Assembly (NCBI RefSeq): GCF_001552155.1
Contig: NZ_BCQQ01000045.1
Coordinates: 1 to 45,951, forward strand
From: Actinomadura formosensis NBRC 14204
Lineage (GTDB): Bacteria > Actinomycetota > Actinomycetes > Streptosporangiales > Streptosporangiaceae
Length of the DNA stretch: 45,951 nt
Direction: 5' to 3'
The notes beneath the pieces are model-generated. The model was not told the DNA's origin. It saw only the letters and a program-made list of their open reading frames with translations, and did no database searches. A program made the translations under genes and the position numbers. Positions 30,832 through 39,298 of this stretch are shown here, one piece after another. Numbering within the stretch: position 1 is the stretch's first letter; each line of letters opens with the position of its first letter.

Positions 30832-32034
30832 ATGTCGAATTCCATGCCGATTGAAGTTCCAGTCCTGGACATTGATCCGTTCGCCGAGGATTTTCGGCGT
30901 GACCCCGACACGTTCCATGAGCGGCTTCGGAAGGCCGGCCCGGTGGTCTTCCTGGAGCGTTACCGCGCGTGGGCGGTGGCCCGGTACGCCGAGGTACACG
31001 AGGTGCTGCGTGACCATGAAAGGTTCTGTTCGGCCGCTGGGGTCGGGCTCGCCAACTTCTGGAATGAGGAGCCGTGGCGGCCCCCGAGCCTGCTGGTGGA
31101 AGCGGATCCGCCGGCGCACGCCCGGCCGCGGCGGATCACCGCGCGGGCGCTGTCGCCACGGGCGATCGAGCGTTTCCGGCCGGAGTTCGAGCGGCACGCC
31201 GAGGAGGCGGTGACCGCGGTCGTGGCGCGCGGGCGGTTCGACGGGGTCACCGATTTGGTGCAGGCGTATCTGGTGCGGGCGTTCCCGGAGGCGTTCGGGC
31301 TGGACCCGGATGAGGGGGAGAAGCTGCTCCGGTACGGGGACATGGCGTTCAACCTGTTCGGCCCGCGTAACCGGCTCTCCGAGGAGGCGATGGCCGCGGG
31401 CATGCCGCTTCACGAGTGGTTCATCGAGCAGTGCGGGCGCGGTTCGCTGGCCGCCGGCGGGCTGGGCGCGGCCGTGTACGCCGCCGTCGACCGCGGTGAG
31501 GCCACCGAGGAGGAGGCGGGTCTGCTGGTGCGCTCGCTGGTGATGGCGGGTCTTGATTCCACCATGGATGCCATCGCCTGGACGCTGTACTTGCTCGCCA
31601 CCTGTCCCGGGGAATGGGCGGCGTTGCGCGACGACCCGGCACTGGCCCGTCCGGCCTTCGAGGAAGCCCTGCGGTACTACTCTCCCGTCCAGCATTTCTT
31701 CCGCACCACCACCCGCAAAGTGCGGCTGGCCGGCACAGTGATCCCGGCCAAGGAGAAGGTCCTCTGCTTTATCGGCGCCGCCAACCGCGACCCTCGCGAA
31801 TGGGGCGACCCCGACCGCTTCGACATTCGGCGGAGGGCGGTGAACCATCTGGCCTTCGGGTCGGGCATCCACGCCTGCGTCGGCGCGGCGATCGCCCGGC
31901 TTGAGGCGGAGATCCTGCTCACCGCGCTGGCCCGGCAGGCTCGCACCCTCGAACTGGTCGGCCCGCTGCGCCCACGCCCCCACAACATACTCAGATCCCT
32001 GGCCGAGCTGCCCCTGCAGGTCCGTGCCGCGTGA
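30832..32034 (+). CDS. Cytochrome P450
   Basis: The product is 400 residues from the ATG at 30832; an in-frame GTG at 30814 is possible, and neither has a clear ribosome-binding site. The I-helix reads VMAGLDSTMDAI, with the serine-threonine of the oxygen-activation groove. ExxR is present as EALRYY, and the heme loop is FGSGIHACVGAAIARLE with Cys349. The N-terminal half recalls the CYP199 family of aromatic-acid demethylases, but clusters use close relatives for many oxidations. No ferredoxin gene is beside it, so redox partners must come from elsewhere. Promoter element D puts it in the pathway, and hydroxylation that provides the carbamoylation site is one plausible role. Confidence 0.92.
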   Translation: MSNSMPIEVPVLDIDPFAEDFRRDPDTFHERLRKAGPVVFLERYRAWAVARYAEVHEVLRDHERFCSAAGVGLANFWNEEPWRPPSLLVEADPPAHARPRRITARALSPRAIERFRPEFERHAEEAVTAVVARGRFDGVTDLVQAYLVRAFPEAFGLDPDEGEKLLRYGDMAFNLFGPRNRLSEEAMAAGMPLHEWFIEQCGRGSLAAGGLGAAVYAAVDRGEATEEEAGLLVRSLVMAGLDSTMDAIAWTLYLLATCPGEWAALRDDPALARPAFEEALRYYSPVQHFFRTTTRKVRLAGTVIPAKEKVLCFIGAANRDPREWGDPDRFDIRRRAVNHLAFGSGIHACVGAAIARLEAEILLTALARQARTLELVGPLRPRPHNILRSLAELPLQVRAA

Positions 32035-32042
32035 CGCGCCGG

Positions 32043-32915
32043 TCAACGGTCGACGATGACGACCTCGTACTCGTCGGCGGTCGGCCGGACGCCCGTGTCG
32101 GCCTTGGCGTTGATGACGGCCAGACGGTCGCCGAAGGGGACGGCGGTCGTCGGAAACTGGAAGAGGTCGTGTGTGATGACACTTTCGACCGTCCCGGACA
32201 TCAGGTCGCGGCTCAGCCGGATCCGTGACACCTGATTGGACCAGTTCTGCACCACCCATAGCCGCCGGCCTTCCAGCACGAGGCCGTCCGCGTTGGGCAC
32301 GTCGAGACCTTCGATCGTCCGGCTGGCACCGGTCGCCGGGTCGACGGTGTAGAGCCTGCCGTTGGCCGTGTGCGACATGATCAACGGCTCTCCGGCGTCG
32401 GGTGCGACGATCCCGTTCAGATTGAACTCGCCGCTGAGGTCGGCCGCCGGGCCGGTGACCGGCAGGGTCCTGGCCGGCCCGAGTTCCCCGGCCGGGCTGA
32501 TCGGCACGAAATACAGGACGGCGCTTGACGTGTCACTGAAGTAGGCACCCCGCCGGGTGACGAAGACCTTGTTGACCACCGTCGTTTTCAGATCACCGAT
32601 GGTGCCGAGCCGGTAGGTGGCGACGGTCGCGCCGGTCTGGATGTCGTACACGTATGCCCAGCCGAGAGCACCGCCGACGAACAGCCACCCGTGCCGGAGA
32701 TCGGCGCACAGGCCCATGGACATCCGGCCTTCCGGGGCCTCGATGAACAGCTCGGCGGTTCCGCGCTTGAGGTCTCCCCGGAAGATGTGGCCAAGGTACA
32801 GATCGCCGCAGTAGAAGGTGTCGCCCGCCCCCTTGGCGATCCCTTGGGCAGACGTGGCCCCGGGGAGCACGATGACATCGGTGGTCGGTGCCGCGGCCGC
32901 GGGGCCGTCCGTCAT
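32043..32915 (-). CDS. SMP-30/gluconolactonase-like beta-propeller protein
   Basis: The product is 290 residues. I chose the ATG ending at 32915 because GGAGGTACCG lies directly upstream; another ATG at 32945 has no such site. The sequence is built of repeated blades (GDTFYCGDLYLGHIFRGD, TANGRLYTVDPATGAS, DGLVLEGRRLWVVQN), as in SMP-30/LRE lactonases. There is no signal peptide or membrane segment. The calcium-binding residues (Glu, Asn, Asp) cannot be assigned with certainty by eye. It is convergent with the P450, with 8 bases between, and has its own cluster element (copy E). It could hydrolyse a lactone or act as a non-canonical tailoring enzyme. The fold is fairly clear; the reaction is unknown. 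Confidence 0.65.
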   Translation of the reverse strand: MTDGPAAAAPTTDVIVLPGATSAQGIAKGAGDTFYCGDLYLGHIFRGDLKRGTAELFIEAPEGRMSMGLCADLRHGWLFVGGALGWAYVYDIQTGATVATYRLGTIGDLKTTVVNKVFVTRRGAYFSDTSSAVLYFVPISPAGELGPARTLPVTGPAADLSGEFNLNGIVAPDAGEPLIMSHTANGRLYTVDPATGASRTIEGLDVPNADGLVLEGRRLWVVQNWSNQVSRIRLSRDLMSGTVESVITHDLFQFPTTAVPFGDRLAVINAKADTGVRPTADEYEVVIVDR

Positions 32916-33005
32916 CGGTACCTCCGGCTCGTTCCGCAGTGGCATCGAGATCGCGACGTTTCATGCTGAGATCGCCGTCAGGATGATGCTCACGACACAT
33001 GCCCA

Positions 33006-33066
33006 GCGTGGACAAGCCCTGGGGGTGCGGACGATGTACCGCGCGAAAGTGCGCACCATGGCGCGT
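33006..33066 (-). promoter_or_regulatory. Cluster promoter element, copy E
   Basis: On the minus strand the half-sites are GTGCGCAC (ending 33056), GTCCGCAC (33032) and GTCCACGC (33013), giving 0/24/43. The core is GCGCAC-TTTC-GCGCGG. It lies 129 bases before the propeller-protein start and points toward it. Confidence 0.75.
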
Positions 33067-33129
33067 GCAGCTCCGCTCTTATGGAGCTCAACGTGGAGCG
33101 GAGCGCTGCTTACGATGCCCCCATGTCGA

Positions 33130-33653
33130 CCCCCAGGCAGTCTGCGCCAAGCTCGTCGTCCCCTACGCTGCCCCAGGCCGCGACGATCGTGATGGAAGCA
33201 TCAAATGATCCCGGCTGGGGCATGTTCGTCTGGCTCCTCCTGACCGTCGGCGCCCGGCGCGGTGAGTTGTGCGCCCTGCGCTGGGATGATGTCGACTTCG
33301 ATACCGGTGTGCTCACCATCCGGCAGCGTCGCATCGAGCTCGACGCACAGACGATCACTCTGCTGCGCGCATATCTGGGCCATTGCGCCGCACAAGCCGC
33401 CATGCTCGGCATCGAGCGGCGCCCCGACGCCTACGTTTTCTCGCCCTCGCCGGACGGCGGAACCGCGCCGGAGCCCGCCATGGCCACGGAGCGTTACGCT
33501 CGGATGTGCGCGAACCTCGGCTGGAACATGCACCTTGACCGGCTACCGCACTACTCCGCGACCGAGCTCATCGCCGCCGGCGTCGACGTGCGCACCTTCA
33601 ACTGGCGGCTGCAGCGCGGGCTTTCGCGTATCCAGCGGCGGCCGAGGGCATGA
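33130..33653 (+). pseudogene. Tyrosine integrase remnant
   Basis: The reading frame ending at 33653 keeps the middle of an actinomycete integrative-element integrase. It has TVGARRGELCALRWDDVDF with the first catalytic arginine, TGVLTIRQRR, and HYSATELIAAGVDVRT. The second catalytic box has become DRLPHYS (arginine lost in HxLRH). The C-terminus stops soon after with unrelated residues, so the nucleophilic tyrosine is missing. The N-terminal arm-binding domain is also absent; the frame opens at 33081 but homology begins near 33150. It cannot be active. It shows that an integrative element once inserted at or carried this region. Confidence 0.8.
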
Positions 33654-33668
33654 CCTGCGCCAAGAGCC

Positions 33669-35108
33669 CTATTGGCGGGACGGCGAGACCCCGGCCTGGC
33701 CCGCGGGCTGGGCGCCGGCCTTCTGCGGCTTCATGGACGGCGCGAGGACCAGCGAGACCACCGCGGCCACGGCGGCGACCGCGGCGAACAACGTGTAGGC
33801 GTTGGTGAACCCATCGATCGAGGGCGTGCTGGTGAGACCCGCGGCGGCGACGGTGGAGCCCACCGCGACGAAGATGGCGGCACCGGTCGGATTACAGGTG
33901 TAGACGATGGCCGACACCAACCCGGCCTCGTGCTGAGCGACGCCGGCGAGGGCGGTGGTGGTCGCGGTGACGAACACCGCGGCGGCGCCCAGCGAGAACA
34001 CGACGACGCCGGGAAGAGCCCAGGCGTAGACGTTGCCGTGCGCCGGCAGCATTCCGATGAGAAGCCCGTTGCCGATGGCGACCAGGGACAGGGCGGCGAA
34101 GGCGACGTGGCGGGTGCCGGCGGTGCCGACCAGGCGGCCGCCCGTGATGGCACCGACCACGGTGGCCAGGGCTGCGGGCAGGAAGAACAGGCCGTTCTCC
34201 AGCGCGCTGTAGCCGCGAAGGTGCTGCAGGTACTGCGAAGTGATGAACAGGTCCCCGCCGGCCACGCCGGCCGCCATGAGCATGAGGAACGTGCCGGTCG
34301 CGACCGGACGGCGCGCCAGCATCCCCGGGCGTATCAGGGGGTTCCGCACGATGCGTTCGGCGGCCGTGAACACCCCGTACAAGACGATGGCGACCGTGAT
34401 GGGCACCAGCGTGCCGGGATCCGCCCAGCCGTGGTTACCGGCGTTGATCATGCCGTAGATGAGCGAGCCGGTGGCGGCGGTGACGGTCACCGCTCCCAGC
34501 ACGTCGACGTGCCGGTCGGCGCCCTCGATCCGGCGCTCTGGCACCAGTGCCCGGATGGCGCCCAGCAGGGCGACGCCGATCGGGATGTTGATGAAGAAGA
34601 CCCAGCGCCAGCCGGGGCCGCTGGTGAGGAGACCACCGACGAGCAGCCCGGTGGCGAAGCCGATGCCGCCGAGGGAGGACCATACGCCCAGCGCCTTGTT
34701 GCGTTCGGCGCCGGTGAACAGGCCGGTGACGGCGCGCAGCGCGGCAGGGGACATCATCGCCGCCCCGACGCCCTGGCAGATACGGCCGATGATCAGCAGG
34801 TTCTCGTCCTGCGCCAGGCCGCTGGCCAGCGAGGCGAGGGTGAAGACCACCAGGCCGGTCAGGAGGATGGAACGCGCGCCGAAGATGTCGGCGAGCCGGC
34901 CGCCGAGCAGCAGCAGCCCGCCGAGGAACAGCACGTAGATGCTGACCGACCAGGTGAAGGCCACACGACTCAGGCCCAGGTCGGCGCTGAGGTCGGGCAG
35001 GGCCACGTTGATCACGGTGGTGTCCAGCATCAGCATGAACTGCGCCATGCATATCGCCGCGAGCGCCTTCCAGCGGCGAGGGTTCGCGGCCTCATACGAG
35101 TCATGCAT
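33669..35108 (-). CDS. DHA2-family MFS multidrug exporter (14 TMS)
   Basis: The product is 479 residues. The ATG ending at 35108 is seven bases after AGGAG and overlaps the previous gene's stop region by 8 bases. The N-terminus has MLDTTVINVALPDL, the DHA2 (EmrB/QacA) motif, followed by GGRLADIFGARSILL (motif A) and the motif C region GGIGFATGLLVGG. About 14 hydrophobic segments can be counted. It should export drugs by proton antiport from the cytoplasmic membrane. As the last gene of an operon with two flavoproteins, next to a biosynthetic cluster, it is a good candidate for product export and self-resistance. Substrate is inferred. Confidence 0.92.
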   Translation of the reverse strand: MHDSYEAANPRRWKALAAICMAQFMLMLDTTVINVALPDLSADLGLSRVAFTWSVSIYVLFLGGLLLLGGRLADIFGARSILLTGLVVFTLASLASGLAQDENLLIIGRICQGVGAAMMSPAALRAVTGLFTGAERNKALGVWSSLGGIGFATGLLVGGLLTSGPGWRWVFFINIPIGVALLGAIRALVPERRIEGADRHVDVLGAVTVTAATGSLIYGMINAGNHGWADPGTLVPITVAIVLYGVFTAAERIVRNPLIRPGMLARRPVATGTFLMLMAAGVAGGDLFITSQYLQHLRGYSALENGLFFLPAALATVVGAITGGRLVGTAGTRHVAFAALSLVAIGNGLLIGMLPAHGNVYAWALPGVVVFSLGAAAVFVTATTTALAGVAQHEAGLVSAIVYTCNPTGAAIFVAVGSTVAAAGLTSTPSIDGFTNAYTLFAAVAAVAAVVSLVLAPSMKPQKAGAQPAGQAGVSPSRQ

Positions 35109-36366
35109 CACAGGGCTCCTGACGGTCGACGATGTGCTTCACGACATGCGCGGCGTCGGGGCCGACCCCGGCGAACACCGACGACCCCGCAGAGTGCAGC
35201 CAGGGCAGCCCGACCGCGTAGAGCCCGGGGTGGGTGGTGACGCCCCTGGTGTGCCGCGGGTACCCCCACTCGTCGAACACCGGCAGATCCACCCAGCCGA
35301 AGTCGAGCCGGTAGCCGGTCGCCCACACCACGGAACCGATTCCGGCGGCGGCGAGGTCGAGTTCCGTGCTGGTGGCCGGGGCGGGCGAGTCGCCGGGTGG
35401 GGGACGGTCGTCGGGCGCCGCGTCGATCCCGGCCGCCGCGATGTAGGCCTCGAACAGCCGCCGCTGCGTCTTGTCGAACTGGGTCTCGATGAACACCAGC
35501 CGGTCGGCGAGGTCGTCGCTGAAACGCACCGTCGTGCCGTCCGCCGACTCCAGCCGGCCGTACAGGCGGATGCCCTCCCGGGCGAGCCGCCGCAGGTCGA
35601 TGCTGTGGCCGCCGCCCTGGCCGGACACGATCGGGTTGGGGGCGAACCGTGCGGCCGGCGACGGGAGCTTCATCTCCACGCCCACCTCCGGGCCGTGCCG
35701 ATACACCTTCAGCAGCCACCAGCCGAGGTCGCGGCCCCGGTAACGGCGGGGAGCGGCGGGGACCTTCGAGACCGCCAGGTGGACCTCGCGGCCCGCCCGG
35801 TGCAGCTCCTCTGCGATCTGCACGCCGGACTGCCCGGAGCCGACCACGAGCACGGCCCCGTCAGCCAGCTGCCCGGGCCTGCGGTAGTCGTTGGAGTGCA
35901 GTTGCTGGATATCACCGGAGATCTTTCCGGCCGCGGCCGGGATCTTCGGCCGCGGGTACGGTCCGGTCGCCAGCACGACGTTGCGCGCCCGGAAGGTCGT
36001 ACCGTCGGCGTGCGCCACGAGGCCCTCGTCCGTGGCGGCCAGCCGGGTCACGTTGGTGCCGAACCGGACCGGGGCGCCGATGACGGACGCGTACTGCGAC
36101 AGATGCTTCACCACGTCGTCGCGCGCCATGAAGCCGTCCGGGTCGTCGCCGTCGTACGGCATCCCCGGCAGCAGGAGCGTGAAGTTCGGGAGGACCAGGC
36201 AGAATTCGTCCCATCGATCGAGCCAGCCCCCGCCGAGCCGGTCCCGCCGATCCACGACGAGGTGGTCCACTCCCGCCTCGGTCAGGTGGTGGCTCGTGGC
36301 CAGCCCCGCCTGGCCGCCCCCGATCACCAGCGTGTCGATCCGCTCTACCGCCCCGCTGTCCATCAT
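35101..36366 (-). CDS. Flavin-containing monooxygenase-like NAD(P)/FAD oxidoreductase (CzcO-like)
   Basis: The product is 421 residues, starting with the first of two ATGs after GGAGGAGTCGATC. Two dinucleotide-binding folds are present: IDTLVIGGGQAGLAT near the N-terminus for FAD, and VLVVGSGQSGVQIAEEL near residue 190 for NADPH. VVWATGYRLDF is the conserved C-terminal motif of this group. Class B-type monooxygenases oxidise S, N or C=O centres; this protein may oxidise a sulfur or nitrogen atom. It lies 67 bases after the oxidoreductase/methyltransferase fusion and overlaps the exporter gene, so the three are one operon. Whether it takes part in biosynthesis or detoxification is open. Confidence 0.87.
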   Translation of the reverse strand: MMDSGAVERIDTLVIGGGQAGLATSHHLTEAGVDHLVVDRRDRLGGGWLDRWDEFCLVLPNFTLLLPGMPYDGDDPDGFMARDDVVKHLSQYASVIGAPVRFGTNVTRLAATDEGLVAHADGTTFRARNVVLATGPYPRPKIPAAAGKISGDIQQLHSNDYRRPGQLADGAVLVVGSGQSGVQIAEELHRAGREVHLAVSKVPAAPRRYRGRDLGWWLLKVYRHGPEVGVEMKLPSPAARFAPNPIVSGQGGGHSIDLRRLAREGIRLYGRLESADGTTVRFSDDLADRLVFIETQFDKTQRRLFEAYIAAAGIDAAPDDRPPPGDSPAPATSTELDLAAAGIGSVVWATGYRLDFGWVDLPVFDEWGYPRHTRGVTTHPGLYAVGLPWLHSAGSSVFAGVGPDAAHVVKHIVDRQEPCDA

Positions 36367-36433
36367 GATCGACTCCTCCCGCCTTCCGTTGCGCGTTTCG
36401 TCATCGTCCTCATGGCGTTCGTCGTCGCGGCCG

Positions 36434-37981
36434 TCAGCCGGTGGCGCGCCGTACCGCGCGCAGGACGGCGTCGGTGAGCGTGATCTGCTGTCCGTCCGGG
36501 TCGGTGGCCGGGCGCTCCGGGGCCGAGGCGGTGACGTCCCACTCGGACGGGTCCAGCACGGCGGCGATCTCTTCGGCCGTGAACATCAGGTGGGGGAGGC
36601 GCGGGCGCCGCAGCGTCGGGACCTCCAGGTCGGCCGGGTGGTGGCCGACGATGAGAAGCGTCCCGCCCGGGCGGACGGCCGCGGCCAGCCGGCGGATCAG
36701 CGCATCGCGCGCGGGCCGGGGCAGTTGCAGGTACTGCGCCGACACCAGGTCGAACTGCGCTGGTACGGGATCCCATGCCGTGACGTCGGCCTGCCGCCAC
36801 GTGATGTCCACGCCGATCTCGGCGGCGTGCCGGGCGGCTCGGTCCAGCGCGGCCTGGGAAACGTCGACGCCGGTGACCGTCCATCCGCGCGAGGCGAGCC
36901 AGATCGAGTCGGCGCCTTCGCCGCTGCCGACGTCCAGTGCCGTGCCGGTCGGGAGGCCGGTGGCTGTGGCGACCACCTGCGGATTGGGTTTGCCGCTCCA
37001 GGCCCGTTTCCCCGACGCGTACTGCTCCTCCCAGTAGTCCTGCGACAGCACGCGGAGGGTGAGCTTCGTGTCCTCGGCGATGAGGTCGGCGTTGATCGCG
37101 GCGGCCGCCGATGCCCCGCCGGTGGCCGAGCTCATCACCTGCGCCATGACGTCGGTGACGTTGCCGGCGACCCATACGCCGGGCACCTCCGTCAGCCCTG
37201 CCGGGTCGGCCGCGATCGACTCGCCGACGCCCATCGGGTGTGCGGTCGGTTTGAGACCGAGGCCCGTGAGCACCGCCGAGTTGGCCACCAGCCGCGGCGC
37301 GACGGTCACCGCCGAGCAGGCCACGACCGTCCCGTCGGCCAGCCGCAGGCCGGTGATCCGGTCATCGGCCACCTCCAGCGACTCCACGGGCCCGGTGACC
37401 ACGCGGATGCCCCAGGCGCTCAGCTGGGCCACCTGCTGTTCGGTCAGCGCCGGCGCGGTGTGCTGGAAGAAGGTCACCTCCGGTGTCAGCTGCTGGAACA
37501 TCAGCGCCTGGCGCACGGCCCACTCGGTGTGAGTGGCGAGGACGCCGACGGACCGGTCGCGCAGCTCCCAGCCATGGCAGTGCGGGCAGTGCACCACGTC
37601 GCGTCCCCAGCGCTCCGCCATCCCCGGGATGCCGGGCAGCTCGTCGGTGAGGCCGGTGGTCACCAGCAACCGCCGCGCCGTGATGATCTGGCCGTCGTCG
37701 AGGGTCACCTCGAACCCACGGTCGGTACGGCGCGCCGCGACGGCCGTGGTACGCAGCATGAGCCCGCCGTAGTGCTTGACCTCCGCACGCCCGATCTCGA
37801 CGAGCTCGAACGGGCTGACCCCGTCGCGGGAGAGGAACCCATGCACGGCGTCGGTGGGCGCGTTGCGCGGTGGCCCCGCGTCGACCACGACCACCGAACG
37901 CCGAGCCCGGCACAGCGACACTGCCCCGCTCAGCCCGGCGGCGCCGCCGCCGAGCACCGCGACATCGAATTTCTGCGTCAT
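36434..37981 (-). CDS. Fusion: thioredoxin-reductase-like FAD oxidoreductase + SAM methyltransferase
   Basis: The product is 515 residues. I take the ATG ending at 37981 (MTQKFDVAVLGGGAAG), the start also seen in the stub at 5845; the longer frame to 38449 reads through the repeat. Residues 1-300 are a thioredoxin-reductase-like fold with the FAD loop GGGAAGLSGAV and a redox motif CPHCHGWE near residue 130. This resembles the CxxC-HG(Y/W)E of dithiol oxidases such as GliT and HlmI. Residues about 310-515 are a class I methyltransferase (ALDVGSGEGADSIWLASRG). Such fusions with a divergent XRE-cupin regulator occur in other actinomycetes, so this is not unique. The pairing suggests thiol oxidation and methylation, which suits protection against a sulfur-containing product, but that link is inferred. 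Confidence 0.85.
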   Translation of the reverse strand: MTQKFDVAVLGGGAAGLSGAVSLCRARRSVVVVDAGPPRNAPTDAVHGFLSRDGVSPFELVEIGRAEVKHYGGLMLRTTAVAARRTDRGFEVTLDDGQIITARRLLVTTGLTDELPGIPGMAERWGRDVVHCPHCHGWELRDRSVGVLATHTEWAVRQALMFQQLTPEVTFFQHTAPALTEQQVAQLSAWGIRVVTGPVESLEVADDRITGLRLADGTVVACSAVTVAPRLVANSAVLTGLGLKPTAHPMGVGESIAADPAGLTEVPGVWVAGNVTDVMAQVMSSATGGASAAAAINADLIAEDTKLTLRVLSQDYWEEQYASGKRAWSGKPNPQVVATATGLPTGTALDVGSGEGADSIWLASRGWTVTGVDVSQAALDRAARHAAEIGVDITWRQADVTAWDPVPAQFDLVSAQYLQLPRPARDALIRRLAAAVRPGGTLLIVGHHPADLEVPTLRRPRLPHLMFTAEEIAAVLDPSEWDVTASAPERPATDPDGQQITLTDAVLRAVRRATG

Positions 37982-38045
37982 GGAAACCACGATCGGTTCC
38001 CGTGGGCGGGAGGGGCCACAAAACTTGCGGGAATGGCAAACACGG
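37954..38045. repeat. Right copy of the 91-bp imperfect direct repeat
   Basis: This copy matches 5818-5908 at close to 90 percent in the same orientation. Here the oxidoreductase is complete and the XRE gene is a stub: MANT from 38033, after which similarity ends. The pair of repeats brackets 32 kb that contain most of the cluster. Confidence 0.75.
37985..37998. promoter_or_regulatory. Candidate operator AACC-N6-GGTT upstream of the fusion gene
   Basis: AACCACGATCGGTT is the partner of the site at 5849-5862. It lies just before the start of the fusion gene, where a repressor would act. It suggests that the complete XRE-cupin protein 32 kb away could still control this operon. Confidence 0.4.
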
Positions 38046-39298
38046 GGCGGCCGTGGCCGGTCAGAGCTTCGGACCCGAACGTCACGACGCGGGGGACCGG
38101 GAGGGCCAGGGCGCTCGCGGCCGCCACGAGGACGCCGCCCGCCACCAGGGGGTGGTCCCGCCCAGAACCGCCACACCGGGCCGACCGGCGCGGCGTATGG
38201 GACGGCGACACATTCGTCGGCGGGGCCTTCGGCGCCGACTCGCAGTTCAACCTGCGCAGCGGGGCGGCGAAGGCCGTTGTCGCCGACCTGGTGCGGCGCT
38301 TCGGCGAATGTGAGGGTGTCGCAGTCGACGTCCGGTGTTCCGGTCACCGCGCCAGGCTGCCCCAGCCGGCGTGCGCCTCCCGCCGGACACGTCCCGGCGG
38401 CGGTGCCTCGAACTGAGGCTGGTAATAGTTCGCGAGAAGCACGACACATGGTTGTCGAACTTGTCGTCGAAGAAGCCCCCCGGCAACTCCGGTGCGAGCA
38501 CGAACAAACGCATGATGTCGGTTGACGGCCGTGCTATCGCGGCCATTTGCTCATACTATGTCGCGGTGAATCCGGTGGGTTCTTCCAGTCATATATCGGC
38601 GACTTTCCAGGTGGACGGATAGTCGCCGAGTTCGCGCGTTCCGCCTCACTCAAACCGCCCGTCGTGTGTGCCCCGAAGGCGTCGTGCAGACCCATGCGGC
38701 GGAGTCCTGACACGCCGGCCCTGTTCGCCCTGCGTGCCTGCTCAGCTTTGGAGGCCCTGAATAATTCACGGCTTGTCTGAAACATTCTTCCGCGAACTCG
38801 CGTGGCCCCCCGTGACCCACGGCGGTGAAAAATCCGGGGTTTCGCACGCCCTCCCGATCGCCGCGGCCAACGCGGCCCGCCCGGGCGGGTCGTCCCGCGT
38901 GGACAGGCCGATGACCGGCACGAACTCATCGGATGCGACGACACCGGCTCGTCCCGCGACGCAGTCTCCTCCCGGCCGGCGGCCCGGTGAGGCCGCGCGT
39001 GCGGCCGCTCACCCATGGGGGCCTCTCGGTGGCGCTGACATTCCATCTGGTATAACGAGAGTCCCGGAGGGGGTTTCGGGCTTGGACGCAATTAATCCGG
39101 CGCCCCCGGACCCTGTTTCCAAATGGCGAATTTCGGGTGGCGAAAACAGCTCGACCGCAATAACGGAAAGTGACGAAGCCGGACACGCTGAGGAATCGTC
39201 GCCGGTTGCCGCGAACGCGATGTAGATCGCTCTTGACACGGGTGATTACGAAAGTGCACGATCGAGTTCAGGAGGGCAAGGTACGGGAGGGGGATCCA
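38046..39298. other. 1.25-kb stretch without a convincing gene
   Basis: After the XRE stub I find no reading frame with a ribosome-binding site and protein-like composition. A plus-frame piece at about 38195-38350 (DGDTFVGGAFGADSQF, then GAAKAVVADLVRRFGE) reads more like protein than its surroundings and may be a gene fragment of unknown origin. The last 150 bases before 39299 hold the LuxR promoter region, with TTGACA at 39233. The region looks like decayed sequence at an island edge. Confidence 0.4.

Noticed and set aside
34939..38416. Two long plus-strand frames (34939-36477 and 35891-38416)
   Set aside because: They lie opposite the exporter, monooxygenase and fusion genes, which have clear motifs. 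Only the last 70 codons, beyond 38046, are not explained by a gene on the other strand.
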